The notes under the pieces: generated by a model
Told to the model about the DNA's origin: nothing
The model's input: only the letters and a program-made list of their open reading frames with translations
Database searches by the model: none
Assembly (NCBI GenBank): GCA_041879415.1
Contig: CP090852.1
Coordinates: 1,674,001-1,738,000, forward strand
Direction of reading: 5' to 3'
Length of the DNA: 64,000 nucleotides
Source: Vibrio chagasii
GTDB lineage: Bacteria; Pseudomonadota; Gammaproteobacteria; Enterobacterales; Vibrionaceae
Shown here: piece by piece, positions 49,654 to 58,276 of the stretch
How positions within the stretch are numbered: the stretch's first letter is position 1
Layout of the letters: each line of letters opens with the position of its first letter
Translations under genes and position numbers: made by a program

Positions 49654-50313
49654 TTATACAAAGCCAGCAACGAAAGCTTGTTCTAACAGTAATGTTTTAA
49701 GCTCGTCACTCATATGCAGGTGTTCAGGAAACTGAATGCCCAGCAGCCAGCCTTGCCCTTGTCTTTTTTTACTCACCACTTTGTAAACTAACTCGCTATC
49801 CAAATGTTCACTCAATACCGAGTCAACTTTGATCTTCCAGCCGACATCAATATCGGATTGTTGCGTGATATAGACGCCACAACCTGAAACTGAGAAATCA
49901 ACTAGTGTCGCGTCTAGCGTCAGGGTATCAAAGGTCACTTCGCAGTTAAGGCGTACCTTGTATCTTTCGTGCTCACGGATTGGTTTCGTTGCAAAGTTAG
50001 TTGGCGGACGGAGAAATAGGAGGTGTGCAGGGGAAGTGATATGAGCCAGTACATTCGTTTTGAACGCAACAATGTGACCAAGTTCCGTGTCTGTAATCGC
50101 TCGAACGATAATATCCACGTTGATAAGTTTTCTTAACGTCAGTGCCTCGGTCGCTTTTTGTGACAGCTCTAAGATAAGGTACTGCTCTTCTTTGTGCCCA
50201 ATATACAGAGTACTGATCGAAATTGAGTCATCGGGTCCAAACTCCAACACACCTGCTGCTTTTGTACCTGGTTTAAGGTATCTAAACAGTTCTACGTTTT
50301 TATCTTTATGCAT
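49654..50313 (-). CDS. PilZ-domain protein (cyclic di-GMP receptor type)
   Basis: About 219 residues from the ATG at 50313 (GAAGA before it; a TTG at 50322 is less likely). The N-terminal half is a YcgR/PilZN-like beta domain. The PilZ domain has the arginine motif RYKVR (RxxxR) and, about 25 residues later, DFSVSGCG (DxSxxG). These are the residues that bind cyclic di-GMP. The target is unknown. It could read the second messenger made or removed by the GGDEF and HD-GYP proteins of this window. Confidence 0.85.
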   Translation of the reverse strand: MHKDKNVELFRYLKPGTKAAGVLEFGPDDSISISTLYIGHKEEQYLILELSQKATEALTLRKLINVDIIVRAITDTELGHIVAFKTNVLAHITSPAHLLFLRPPTNFATKPIREHERYKVRLNCEVTFDTLTLDATLVDFSVSGCGVYITQQSDIDVGWKIKVDSVLSEHLDSELVYKVVSKKRQGQGWLLGIQFPEHLHMSDELKTLLLEQAFVAGFV

Positions 50314-50507
50314 GTTCTTCAATGAAAAATGTTAACCATCTGTTGAAATAATATAACGTCCCAATAGAACTATGTCATTACTTTCATTAAGGAAATAAAG
50401 ATATCTGAGTGAAAAAGTAAAACAGTTTGTCACTCAAACAGCGGCTTACTCTGAAGAAAAAACGCGTTACACTGCTACCCATAATTTAATTAAAGGAAAA
50501 AGAGAAA

Positions 50508-50858
50508 ATGGAACTAGAAACCTTGTTAAACACCCTGTCTGAATCACCTGAAAGTGTTCAATTTGAAGATACAATGCAGGTAATTGAAGCTCATTATGAT
50601 TTTTCTGAGTGCGAATTTCGTAATGGAGATGTGGTGAATGAGGCAGGGCAGAACAACGGTTCATGCAAAATTTTTGCGTTCGGCCAAGATCAAGGGCTTT
50701 CAGCAGAGCAAACACTAGCGTGCTTTGGTCAATACTACCGCAATGATGTACTAGGTTTCCCAGAGAACACTGATCACCAGAACATCCGAAACTTTATGGT
50801 TCATGGCTGGAGTGGGGTTGAATTCTCCCAACCAGCGTTAGTATTAAAGTCCAAGTAA
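50508..50858 (+). CDS. HopJ-type protein
   Basis: The 116-residue acidic protein matches the HopJ family (PF08888): VQFEDTMQVIEAHYDFSECEFRNGD, AGQNNGSCKIFAFGQDQGLS, ALACFGQYYRNDVLGFPENTDHQNIRNFMVHGW (second part quoted as a region near 68-100). HopJ was first noted in Pseudomonas as a putative type III effector, but homologues are widespread in free-living bacteria and no secretion system is near. AAAGGAAAAAG is the ribosome site. The function is unknown. Confidence 0.85.
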   Translation: MELETLLNTLSESPESVQFEDTMQVIEAHYDFSECEFRNGDVVNEAGQNNGSCKIFAFGQDQGLSAEQTLACFGQYYRNDVLGFPENTDHQNIRNFMVHGWSGVEFSQPALVLKSK

Positions 50859-50958
50859 ATAGGTTTCAACGCCGAAGTAAATACTTACTTAACTATTAAT
50901 ACCCTGAAGCGAGACTAGTTTATCTCGCTTCTTTCTTAGATCTTTAAATACCGACAGG

Positions 50959-51267
50959 CTACTGAATTGGCAATTCAGACAAGCATTTACGACACATACA
51001 CACTCCAGCTTTGGGAACAGAGCTCGTGTCTCTTTTCTCTAGCTCAAAACACCAACAGGTCTCTTTACCTGCGCTAATATCGCACTGAGCAGGTTCATTA
51101 CATTGTGGGCACTGGTGGGTGGAGCTAATACCGCTAAGGTTATTCATTACAGACTCTCTTTCACTCTCAGATAAGCCTTTCCAACCTATAATTTCGTCCA
51201 TGGTTCTGAAGCAGCCGCTACACATGCCACCATTATTTTTACAAGCCGCTCGGCAAGGTGTTTTCAT
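50959..51267 (-). CDS. DUF1289 plus cysteine-rich CWC protein
   Basis: The 102-residue protein joins two small cysteine modules. An N-terminal DUF1289 domain (CRAACKNNGGMCSGCFRTMDEI with GWKGLSESER) is followed by a CWC-type zinc ribbon (HQCPQCNEPAQCDI, TCWCFELEKR, CMCRKCL). In total there are fourteen Cys, most in C-x2-C or C-x3-C pairs, which suggests two or three metal sites. The function is unknown. The gene stands between the HopJ and YegD genes. Confidence 0.82.
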   Translation of the reverse strand: MKTPCRAACKNNGGMCSGCFRTMDEIIGWKGLSESERESVMNNLSGISSTHQCPQCNEPAQCDISAGKETCWCFELEKRDTSSVPKAGVCMCRKCLSELPIQ

Positions 51268-51425
51268 CTATCTGACCCTTGATTTATTTGGGCTGAAATG
51301 TAACACACTTGTATCTGTTTTAAGAGAAAACTCACTAAAAATTGACTCTGAAAAATAGTAAATGACCTCGTAATTGAAAGGCTTTTCATGTAGCATCTCG
51401 CCCCTTTTGTTGAGTGGGGGATATT

Positions 51426-52778
51426 ATGTTTATTGGATTTGATTATGGAACAGCAAACTGTTCTGTGGCTGAAATGGTCAATGGAGAACCAAGCTTGTTA
51501 CCGTTAGAAGGTAGCAACCATTATATTCCCTCAACCGTATTTGCTCCTACTCGTGAGAGTATATCTGAACATCTATTCCGCCACCTGAAGATCAAGCCGA
51601 GCGATGCTGTCGGTGAGCAAGTGCTACGACGTGCGATTGCCCACAACCGCGAAGAGAGTATCGACCTTGTGCCAGAAGACATGGCATTTGGTCAGGCAGC
51701 GTTAGATCTCTACTTAGAAGATCCGCGTGATGTCTATTATGTTAAGTCTCCTAAGTCTTTCTTAGGCGCTAGTGGGCTACATGACGTTCAGGTCAGTTTC
51801 TTTGAAGATCTAGTATGCGCCATGATGGCGAACATCAAGCAGCAAGCTGAGCTCACTACCCAAGAACAAATCAAACAAGCGGTTATTGGTCGACCAATTA
51901 ACTTCCACGGTCGCGGTGGTGAAGAAGCAAACAGACAAGCTGAAGCTATCTTATCTCGCGCTGCGAAGCGTGCGGGTTTCCTAGATATTGCATTTCAATT
52001 TGAACCCGTAGCTGCTGGCTTAGACTATGAAAGCACTCTGACTGAAAACCAAACAGTACTGGTTGTTGATATTGGTGGTGGTACGACCGACTGTTCTCTA
52101 TTAGAAATGGGCCCGAGTTGGTCTGGGAAAGCGGATCGTAGCCAGAGCTTATTAGCGCACAGTGGTCAAAGGGTAGGGGGTAATGACTTAGATATTTACC
52201 TGGCTTTCAAACAACTGATGTCACCTTTTGGTATGAGCAGTAAAGCTATTTCTGGCATTGATATGCCATTGACCCAATTCTGGAATCCAATAGCCATCAA
52301 CAATGTAGAAGCTCAAAAGAATTTTTACTCTCGAGAAAACCTTGCAGCACTGAAGTTACTTCGTAAAGAAGCTGCTGAACCACAGAAGTTAGACCGCTTA
52401 CTCAAGGTTTATCACGATACCTTGGGTTACGGCATTGTACGTAGAGCCGAAGAAGCTAAGATCGCGTTGGCGGAGTCTTCTGAGTATCGCGCAGCGATGA
52501 ATGTTGCTTCCGAGTTGATCGAAGTCGATATCTCAGTTGAACAGATGGTCGATGCTATCGATACGCCAAAGTCTAAGATGATTGAGTTGGTTAAAGAGGC
52601 TATTCAACAAGGCGAAAAGAAACCAGATGTTATCTATATGACAGGTGGTTCTGCACGTTCACCTATCCTTCGAGAAGCGGCTCAACAAGCCGTACCGAAT
52701 GTGCCTATTGTGAGTGGCAACTATTTTGGTTCAGTAACGGCGGGCTTAGCTCGTTGGGCTGAGGTTTGTTTCAAATAG
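51426..52778 (+). CDS. yegD: YegD, Hsp70-like chaperone/ATPase
   Basis: About 450 residues, only the ATPase half of an Hsp70-type protein. Phosphate-1 motif FIGFDYGTANCSVAE is at residues 2-16. Phosphate-2 motif VLVVDIGGGTTDCSLLEMG is near 217 and the adenosine motif DVIYMTGGSARSPIL near 403. The substrate-binding domain of DnaK is missing. E. coli YegD has the same length (450). The start is the ATG at 51426 with GTGGGGGAT before it; an in-frame GTG at 51414 is unlikely. The role is unknown. A strong terminator follows. Confidence 0.92.
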   Translation: MFIGFDYGTANCSVAEMVNGEPSLLPLEGSNHYIPSTVFAPTRESISEHLFRHLKIKPSDAVGEQVLRRAIAHNREESIDLVPEDMAFGQAALDLYLEDPRDVYYVKSPKSFLGASGLHDVQVSFFEDLVCAMMANIKQQAELTTQEQIKQAVIGRPINFHGRGGEEANRQAEAILSRAAKRAGFLDIAFQFEPVAAGLDYESTLTENQTVLVVDIGGGTTDCSLLEMGPSWSGKADRSQSLLAHSGQRVGGNDLDIYLAFKQLMSPFGMSSKAISGIDMPLTQFWNPIAINNVEAQKNFYSRENLAALKLLRKEAAEPQKLDRLLKVYHDTLGYGIVRRAEEAKIALAESSEYRAAMNVASELIEVDISVEQMVDAIDTPKSKMIELVKEAIQQGEKKPDVIYMTGGSARSPILREAAQQAVPNVPIVSGNYFGSVTAGLARWAEVCFK

Positions 52779-52797
52779 AGTGAAATGACGCGTCATA

Positions 52798-52835
52798 AAG
52801 GGCAACTGATCTGTGATTAGTTGCCCTTTTTTTGT
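52798..52835 (+). terminator. Rho-independent terminator of yegD
   Basis: AAAGGGCAACT and AGTTGCCCTTT form an 11-bp stem followed by seven T. Confidence 0.9.
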
Positions 52836-52864
52836 ATTCGCGAAGGCCAAATTAGCTAACGGAG

Positions 52865-52924
52865 TAGCTTCCCGGAATCTAAAGTCGAAATTAGTTTAGG
52901 AAGCTAAATATTTCGACTGGATTC
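52865..52924. repeat. Two interleaved inverted repeats before the porin gene
   Basis: TAGCTTCC (52865) pairs with GGAAGCTA (52898). Separately, GAATC with AGTCGAAAT (52875 and 52883) pairs with ATTTCGACT and GGATTC (52910 and 52919). The two pairings cross, so a transcript could form a pseudoknot or switch between exclusive stems. They lie 350-400 bp before the porin, in a 435-bp AT-rich region (52836-53270) with no supported gene; the last part contains the porin promoter and 5' leader. Confidence 0.5.
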
Positions 52925-53270
52925 TAAATGTTACAAGATGTTTCAGGTTTGGGGTGTTGTGATGTGTTGGTCTGATGAGTGGTTTTGGTGTTTTGATTTT
53001 TAATGCTTTTTTAGTGATTTAAAAAGCAAAAATAAGTTTCATTTTTTGTAAATAAAACACAATGGTAATTTTCTGATTTTAAATTAAGCTTATGTTTTAA
53101 TATGATTTTTTGTTTTTTATAGTATTGCTTTCTTTATTTTATATATTTTAATGCAACTTTTTTGTCATTCATCGATTAGGGTTTGCCTACTTGTTAAATG
53201 CAGGTAACAACTTCTCCGTAAGCACGAGGTTGTTAGTGAATAACTCACCCAGCTACAAATGGATATGACA

Positions 53271-54323
53271 ATGAATAAGAAACTTTTAGCGCTAGCGATT
53301 TCTGGTGCAGTATTTGGTACACAGGCAGTTGCAGTAGAACTTTACAACGAAGACGGCACAACATTCTCAGTTGGCGGCCACGTTTCAGTTGCAGTTGGTG
53401 ACGTAAACAGCGACGACCGTATCAATGATGATGATATCGGTGTAGAGACTGTGTCTCCACGTATCAACTTCGGTGCAACTCATGAACTTGGTAACGGCTT
53501 TACTGCTGACGCTAAAGGTGAATGGGCGCTAAACATGCTAGACGGTGGTGAAGAGTCATTCACAACTCGTCTTGGTTACGTTGGCGTTTCTCACGACGAT
53601 TACGGTCGTACAGCGGTAGGTACTCAATGGGCTCCTTACTACAGTGTTGCTGGCGTTGCTGATATGCCAATCGCGTTCGCGAACGACTTCATCTACGAAG
53701 ATCACGGTAACCTAGGTACTGGTCGTGGTGAAGAGATGGTTAGCTACTCAAATGCTCTAGATTTCGGTAATGCTGGTTCTCTAGGTCTTGGTGTTGCATG
53801 GCAAGGTCGTAAAGCTGCTGACTCAAACGAGTACGGTAACCGTGGCCAAGTTGCATTGAACTATGCTATCGCTGGCTTTACAGCAAACTACGCTTACAAC
53901 ACAGGTGATGTAACTTATAACGCAGTATCTGGTTCTAAGACAGCTGACTCTCACGTAGTAAGTGCAACTTACGGTTCATACGGCGCAGAAGGCCTTTACC
54001 TTGCGGGTGTTTACGCGATGAACAACTACATGAACTCAGCAACTGTAGGTAGCTTTACAGGTGTACTAGAAGAGTCAGTAGCAATCGAATTGCTAGCGTC
54101 TTACGCACTTTCTAACAGCCTAAACCTAAGCGTTAACTACGAAGCGGTAGAAGACGACAAAAACAGCGAAACTGTATACAGCACAACTGCTCTACAAGCT
54201 GAATACAACTTCACATCTCAGTTCGTAGGTTTTGCAGGTTACCAGTTCGACCTACAAGGTTCTGGTATCTACAAGAAAGATGCAGACGACCAGTGGCTAC
54301 TTGGTGCTCGTTACTACCTATAA
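53271..54323 (+). CDS. Gram-negative outer-membrane porin, OmpU/OmpL-like
   Basis: About 350 residues from MNKKLLALAISGAVF, with a clear signal peptide cleaved after AVA. The mature barrel shows alternating hydrophobic/polar strands, abundant Gly/Tyr/Asp, and the loop LPxxF-like region (YYSVAGVADMPIAFANDF). It belongs to the Gram_porins family of trimeric channels. The last residues are GARYYL; a terminal Leu in place of the usual Phe is unusual for BAM recognition. The ATG at 53259 adds four residues and is less likely. Ribosome site and long AT-rich leader suggest strong, regulated expression. Confidence 0.88.
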   Translation: MNKKLLALAISGAVFGTQAVAVELYNEDGTTFSVGGHVSVAVGDVNSDDRINDDDIGVETVSPRINFGATHELGNGFTADAKGEWALNMLDGGEESFTTRLGYVGVSHDDYGRTAVGTQWAPYYSVAGVADMPIAFANDFIYEDHGNLGTGRGEEMVSYSNALDFGNAGSLGLGVAWQGRKAADSNEYGNRGQVALNYAIAGFTANYAYNTGDVTYNAVSGSKTADSHVVSATYGSYGAEGLYLAGVYAMNNYMNSATVGSFTGVLEESVAIELLASYALSNSLNLSVNYEAVEDDKNSETVYSTTALQAEYNFTSQFVGFAGYQFDLQGSGIYKKDADDQWLLGARYYL

Positions 54324-54395
54324 GTCGCAGACTGATTTAGCATAGTGTTTACTCCTTAGGTTTACCTTTTAGGATACTGTCCTAGACACCATGCT

Positions 54396-54433
54396 AAGCC
54401 CTCTCAAACCTTTTGGTTGGAGAGGGCTTTTTT
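54396..54433 (+). terminator. Rho-independent terminator of the porin
   Basis: AAGCCCTCTC and AGAGGGCTT with inner AACC/GGTT pairing and six T. It is a strong hairpin of the kind seen after highly expressed porins. Confidence 0.9.
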
Positions 54434-54598
54434 CGTTTTGAATAGCCATTCCATAATGCAGCGATCTTCTTACAAAAACTTCCCAATGAGCGAATTGAGC
54501 TAAAGATCAGAATTTAGAGATCAGTAGCCAGCTTGTCGAAGATTCTCTCTTTGGGATGAGGTAAACTCTGCATTCCAAAAATAGTTCAGGGATAAACT

Positions 54599-55231
54599 AT
54601 GAGCAGCATTGTAGATCAGGAACAGTTAATGAATTCGAAACGAACAGCGACACCGACGAAAGTGCTGTGTGTTGGGCGTAACTATGTCGATCATATTGAA
54701 GAACTTAACAACGCGATCCCAGACGCTATGGTGGTGTTCAATAAGCCCTGTACTAGCGTAACTTCTTCCCTCTCTTCTTTTCATCAGGAAGCCCTGCACT
54801 ATGAAGCAGAAATTTGTTTCATCGTTGAAAACGGTCAATATTCAGCAGTAGGTTTAGGGTTAGATTTGACCAAGCGCGAGCTGCAAAGTAGCTTGAAAGC
54901 GAAAGGCTTGCCTTGGGAGCGCGCTAAAGCGTTTGATGGTTCTGCCGTTCTTAGTCGCTTTGTTCCAATAACAAGCTTGGATCTCGCAGACTTAAATTTA
55001 GAGCTGTTTATTAACTGTGTTCGAGTACAGAAAGGACACGTTGAGCAGATGTTATATTCCCCACAAACAATCCTCGAAGAACTCTCTTCTTACACGACTT
55101 TGCTAGATGGCGATGTAGTGATGACGGGCACCCCTAAAGGTGTTGGAGAAGTTCACCGAGGTGATATTTTCCTAGGTCGCCTTAAGTGTGGTGAGACAAC
55201 ATTGATAGAGATCGAGTGGGTCGCGAGTTAA
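54599..55231 (+). CDS. Fumarylacetoacetate hydrolase family protein
   Basis: A 210-residue single-domain FAH-fold protein (YcgM/FAHD1-like). The family features are VLCVGRNYVDHIEEL, VVFNKPCTSVTSS, HYEAEICFIVENG (two metal-binding Glu), KAFDGSAVLSRF (metal-binding Asp region) and DVVMTGTPKGVGEV. Relatives hydrolyse acylpyruvates or decarboxylate oxaloacetate with Mg2+. Its exact substrate is unknown. It is a single gene with ATG after GGGATAAACT. Confidence 0.85.
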   Translation: MSSIVDQEQLMNSKRTATPTKVLCVGRNYVDHIEELNNAIPDAMVVFNKPCTSVTSSLSSFHQEALHYEAEICFIVENGQYSAVGLGLDLTKRELQSSLKAKGLPWERAKAFDGSAVLSRFVPITSLDLADLNLELFINCVRVQKGHVEQMLYSPQTILEELSSYTTLLDGDVVMTGTPKGVGEVHRGDIFLGRLKCGETTLIEIEWVAS

Positions 55232-55369
55232 TTATTGTTATCGATTTAGTTAATAATTTGGTCTAATTTTATGATGTTGGTTTTTAATTCGACACTTTAG
55301 CTGCGGTACAACTGATTGCATCTGGAAGGGTGTTGGTAATTGATATAAAATCCGCCTCCATTTTTATCA

Positions 55370-56014
55370 ATGCTAAACCCTATGATCGATTTAACCATTC
55401 TGCCTGTTTACTTGACTGCCGTCGTCGCTCTTCTTCTTTTACCTGGTCCTGATATGTTGCTGATTGCTAGCTCAAGCATGAGCTATGGTCGCAAGGTTGG
55501 TGTCTTTGCGAGCTTAGGTAACGCGACTTCAGGGATCATTCTTACTGTTTTAGCGGCGATGGGTGTATCTGCATTAATCGCAATGAGCCCGGTTGCTTTG
55601 AATGCTCTCCACCTATTAGGTGGTACATACTTGCTAAAAATGGGGTGGGACTGCCTGCGAACAGAGCAGGGCAATGCGCCTGAACTGACTGATAATTTCG
55701 CTGCAAAGGCTTACTACCAAAGAGCGCTGATCAGTAACCTGCTTAATCCTAAAGCCTTGGTATTCTTTGTGATGTTTTTACCTCAGTTCGTGTCGACAAA
55801 TATTGAGGCGACATCGGGCGAGCAGATGTTGGTGCTCGGCTTACTACTGAATGTTCTAGGTTTAACGTTCAATTTCTTGCTTGTGGCATTGGTAGGCACT
55901 ATTGGTAAGTCACTGGTAGAGAATGCTAAGTTTCGTACCTATCAACAGAAAGTGATGGGTGGCGTATTTGTTGTGTTAGCGGTTTGGATGTTGTCTTCTT
56001 TCTTCACTTCATAA
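55370..56014 (+). CDS. LysE/RhtB-family exporter
   Basis: The 214-residue inner-membrane protein has six predicted segments. The signature is LLLLPGPDMLLIASSSMSYGRKVG near the N-terminus, with LISNLLNPKALVFFVMFLPQFV in the middle. The start could be ATG 55370 or ATG 55382 (four residues shorter). It exports amino acids or homoserine-lactone-type molecules in family members. No regulator is adjacent. A terminator shared with the next gene follows. Confidence 0.85.
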   Translation: MLNPMIDLTILPVYLTAVVALLLLPGPDMLLIASSSMSYGRKVGVFASLGNATSGIILTVLAAMGVSALIAMSPVALNALHLLGGTYLLKMGWDCLRTEQGNAPELTDNFAAKAYYQRALISNLLNPKALVFFVMFLPQFVSTNIEATSGEQMLVLGLLLNVLGLTFNFLLVALVGTIGKSLVENAKFRTYQQKVMGGVFVVLAVWMLSSFFTS

Positions 56015-56055
56015 GTACCAACCAAACGTTACTAATTGCAATCAAATGTTGAAAG

Positions 56056-56085
56056 AAAAATGGACGCTTAGAGCGTCCATTTTTT
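56056..56085. terminator. Bidirectional rho-independent terminator
   Basis: AAAATGGACGC and GCGTCCATTTT form an 11-bp stem around five bases, with A/T runs outward, between convergent genes. Confidence 0.92.
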
Positions 56086-56118
56086 GTTTAGCTGATTCAT
56101 TTTGAATGCGCTGATCCG

Positions 56119-57825
56119 CTAAGAGTACAGTTCTTTCTGGTGCCGTTCGATGAGTTTATCCATATACTCTTCACCTCGCTGACGAGCATCGTCATAGGTT
56201 TCTGTCCCCTCAAACTTTGTCACGGTCTCGTAATAAACCTTAACCTTTGGCTCTGTGCCCGAAGGGCGGACGATAATGCGAGAACCATCTTCGAGATGAT
56301 AGATGAGTACGTCACTAGCAGGGAGGTTTATCGCCTCTGTTGCACCACCTGTAATAAAGCGTAGTGAAGACTGGAGATCTTCAATCACAGATATCGCGAT
56401 GCCATTGATTGTTTTTGGTTGTGCTGCGCGAAGTTTAGAGCCAATTGAAGGGGAATCTGGGTCCAGCGCGATGCTGCGTTGTGCATTGGTATGAACACCG
56501 TGCTCAAAGGAAATTTGAGCAAGAAGATCCCACACTGTTCGACCTTGAGATTTTAACTCTTCGACGAGTTGTGCAAAAACGACAATGGCTGACAAACCAT
56601 CTTTATCGCGGACTTGAGTACCAATCGTATAACCTAGCGCCTCTTCATAGGCGAATAGGAATTCATTCTGTTCATCTTCCAACTGCATGCCAATGTTCGC
56701 CAACCATTTAAATCCGGTCAGCGTTTGGAAGTAGGTAGCACCGTGAGAGTTAGCGACTTTCTCAAGCAGGGTAGACGATACGATACTGTTACCGACCAAT
56801 TGGTTCTTAGTGTGCGGCTTTGACAGTAAGTAATGTGCGAATAATACGCCTACCTGGTCACCCGTTAGCATTTTGTATGAGTCGTCATTTGTTCTTACTG
56901 CAACCGCAAATCGGTCCGCATCAGGGTCGTTAGCACAAGCGATATCTGCACCGACGCTTTTCGCTAGATTAACCACAAGATCCATTGCCCCTTTCTCTTC
57001 TGGGTTAGGGAAGTTCACCGTTGGGAAGTGGCCATCGGGCTCTCTTTGCTCTGCAACGCTAAACACCTTGTGGAAACCTGCATCGTGGAGAAGATCTTCC
57101 GCCATCTGCGCGCCGACGCCATGCATTGCTGTGTAAGCGATAGTGGTTTTAGCCGATTCAATGTCGTTCTTTACAAATGGGCTTTGGTTGATCGCCGCAC
57201 GGTAGGTTTGATAGTAACCCTCAGTAAGCCACACTAACTTGCCTTGTGTTTCCGCATCACTGAGGCTCATCAAAGGGATAGGTTTAGTTGCTGCGGAGTC
57301 AATTTCAGCGGCAATACCAGCATCATGAGGCGGTATAATTTGTGCGCCATTTTCCCAGTATACCTTGAAGCCATTATATTCAGGTGGGTTGTGGCTAGCA
57401 GTTACCACCACGGCAGCTGCTGCGTTGAAATGCTCAATACCAAACGCAACGATAGGGGTCGCAGCCACATTCGATGTTAGATAAACCTTGATGCCTAAAG
57501 CCGTCAGTACTGAAGCGGTATCAATAGCGAATTGCTTTGAATCTAATCGGCCATCATAGCCTACAACGACACCTCTCATGGTTGCGTTTGCCACATGTTC
57601 AATTAGATAGTGACCGAGTCCAGTTGCGGTTTCTTGAATGACTAAGCGGTTCATTCTGTTTGGGCCACATCCTACTTTGCCTCGAAGACCCGCTGTTCCA
57701 AATTCTAAACGCTGCGTAAAGCGGTCTTCTAATTCGTCATGCACTCCCTCGTCGATGAGGTGTTGTAGCTCTTCACGAGTTCTTGGATCTGGGTCTCTCG
57801 CTAACCAATTCATAGCATCTTGCAT
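56119..57825 (-). CDS. Phosphoglucomutase/phosphomannomutase (568 residues)
   Basis: An alpha-D-phosphohexomutase of the four-domain fold. Substrate phosphate loop FGTAGLRGKVG is near residue 42. The active-site serine lies in VVTASHNPPEYNGFKVYW (about 143). The metal loop is CANDPDADRFAV (about 297), the sugar-specificity loop FAYEEALGYTIG (about 390) and the C-terminal phosphate loop RPSGTEPKVKVYY. It interconverts hexose 1- and 6-phosphates for glycogen and envelope sugars. The long form with EEALGY is common for PGM2-like enzymes. It is a single gene; the promoter region includes a Fur-like site. Confidence 0.92.
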   Translation of the reverse strand: MQDAMNWLARDPDPRTREELQHLIDEGVHDELEDRFTQRLEFGTAGLRGKVGCGPNRMNRLVIQETATGLGHYLIEHVANATMRGVVVGYDGRLDSKQFAIDTASVLTALGIKVYLTSNVAATPIVAFGIEHFNAAAAVVVTASHNPPEYNGFKVYWENGAQIIPPHDAGIAAEIDSAATKPIPLMSLSDAETQGKLVWLTEGYYQTYRAAINQSPFVKNDIESAKTTIAYTAMHGVGAQMAEDLLHDAGFHKVFSVAEQREPDGHFPTVNFPNPEEKGAMDLVVNLAKSVGADIACANDPDADRFAVAVRTNDDSYKMLTGDQVGVLFAHYLLSKPHTKNQLVGNSIVSSTLLEKVANSHGATYFQTLTGFKWLANIGMQLEDEQNEFLFAYEEALGYTIGTQVRDKDGLSAIVVFAQLVEELKSQGRTVWDLLAQISFEHGVHTNAQRSIALDPDSPSIGSKLRAAQPKTINGIAISVIEDLQSSLRFITGGATEAINLPASDVLIYHLEDGSRIIVRPSGTEPKVKVYYETVTKFEGTETYDDARQRGEEYMDKLIERHQKELYS

Positions 57826-57878
57826 AATTACTGAACCTTTTAATGTCGGTATGACTTACTGTTGGGATTAATTTAAGT

Positions 57879-57897
57879 GATATTGATTATCATTTCC
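57879..57897. promoter_or_regulatory. Candidate Fur box between pgm and the oxidase operon
   Basis: GATATTGATTATCATTTCC matches the 19-bp Fur consensus at 15 positions. It is 54-72 bp before the mutase start and 380 bp before coxB, so which gene it would control is not clear. The remainder of 57898-58276 is described with coxB. Confidence 0.45.
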
Positions 57898-58276
57898 ATG
57901 AAAGCAATCGTAAAACTCGATTTAAATAAACTCCAACGGCAAAGACATGTCGGCTAAGCCATTCTAAATAATTGACTATTTTGTAAGTAAACTTACCTTG
58001 AACAATTGGATATCACTAACTAGCCTTTTACATAAATATAACAAAATTGAACAATTTCGCCGTTTTTGAATCTTTCGTTGAAACCTCCGGACTTTGTGAG
58101 ACGTATAAGCCGACAAGTAAGACAGGAGTGTTCAGCCCCGTAAAGGCTGTGCCGACGCGAGTAGTAGATTGAGATTCAGCCTTTTCATGCGAAGCCGGTA
58201 CAGCAATGAGTGTTGTTGGGTTCGCTCCGACATTTTGGTCGTATGTATCCAATTAGGAAGGATAAGGAGAGATCTT

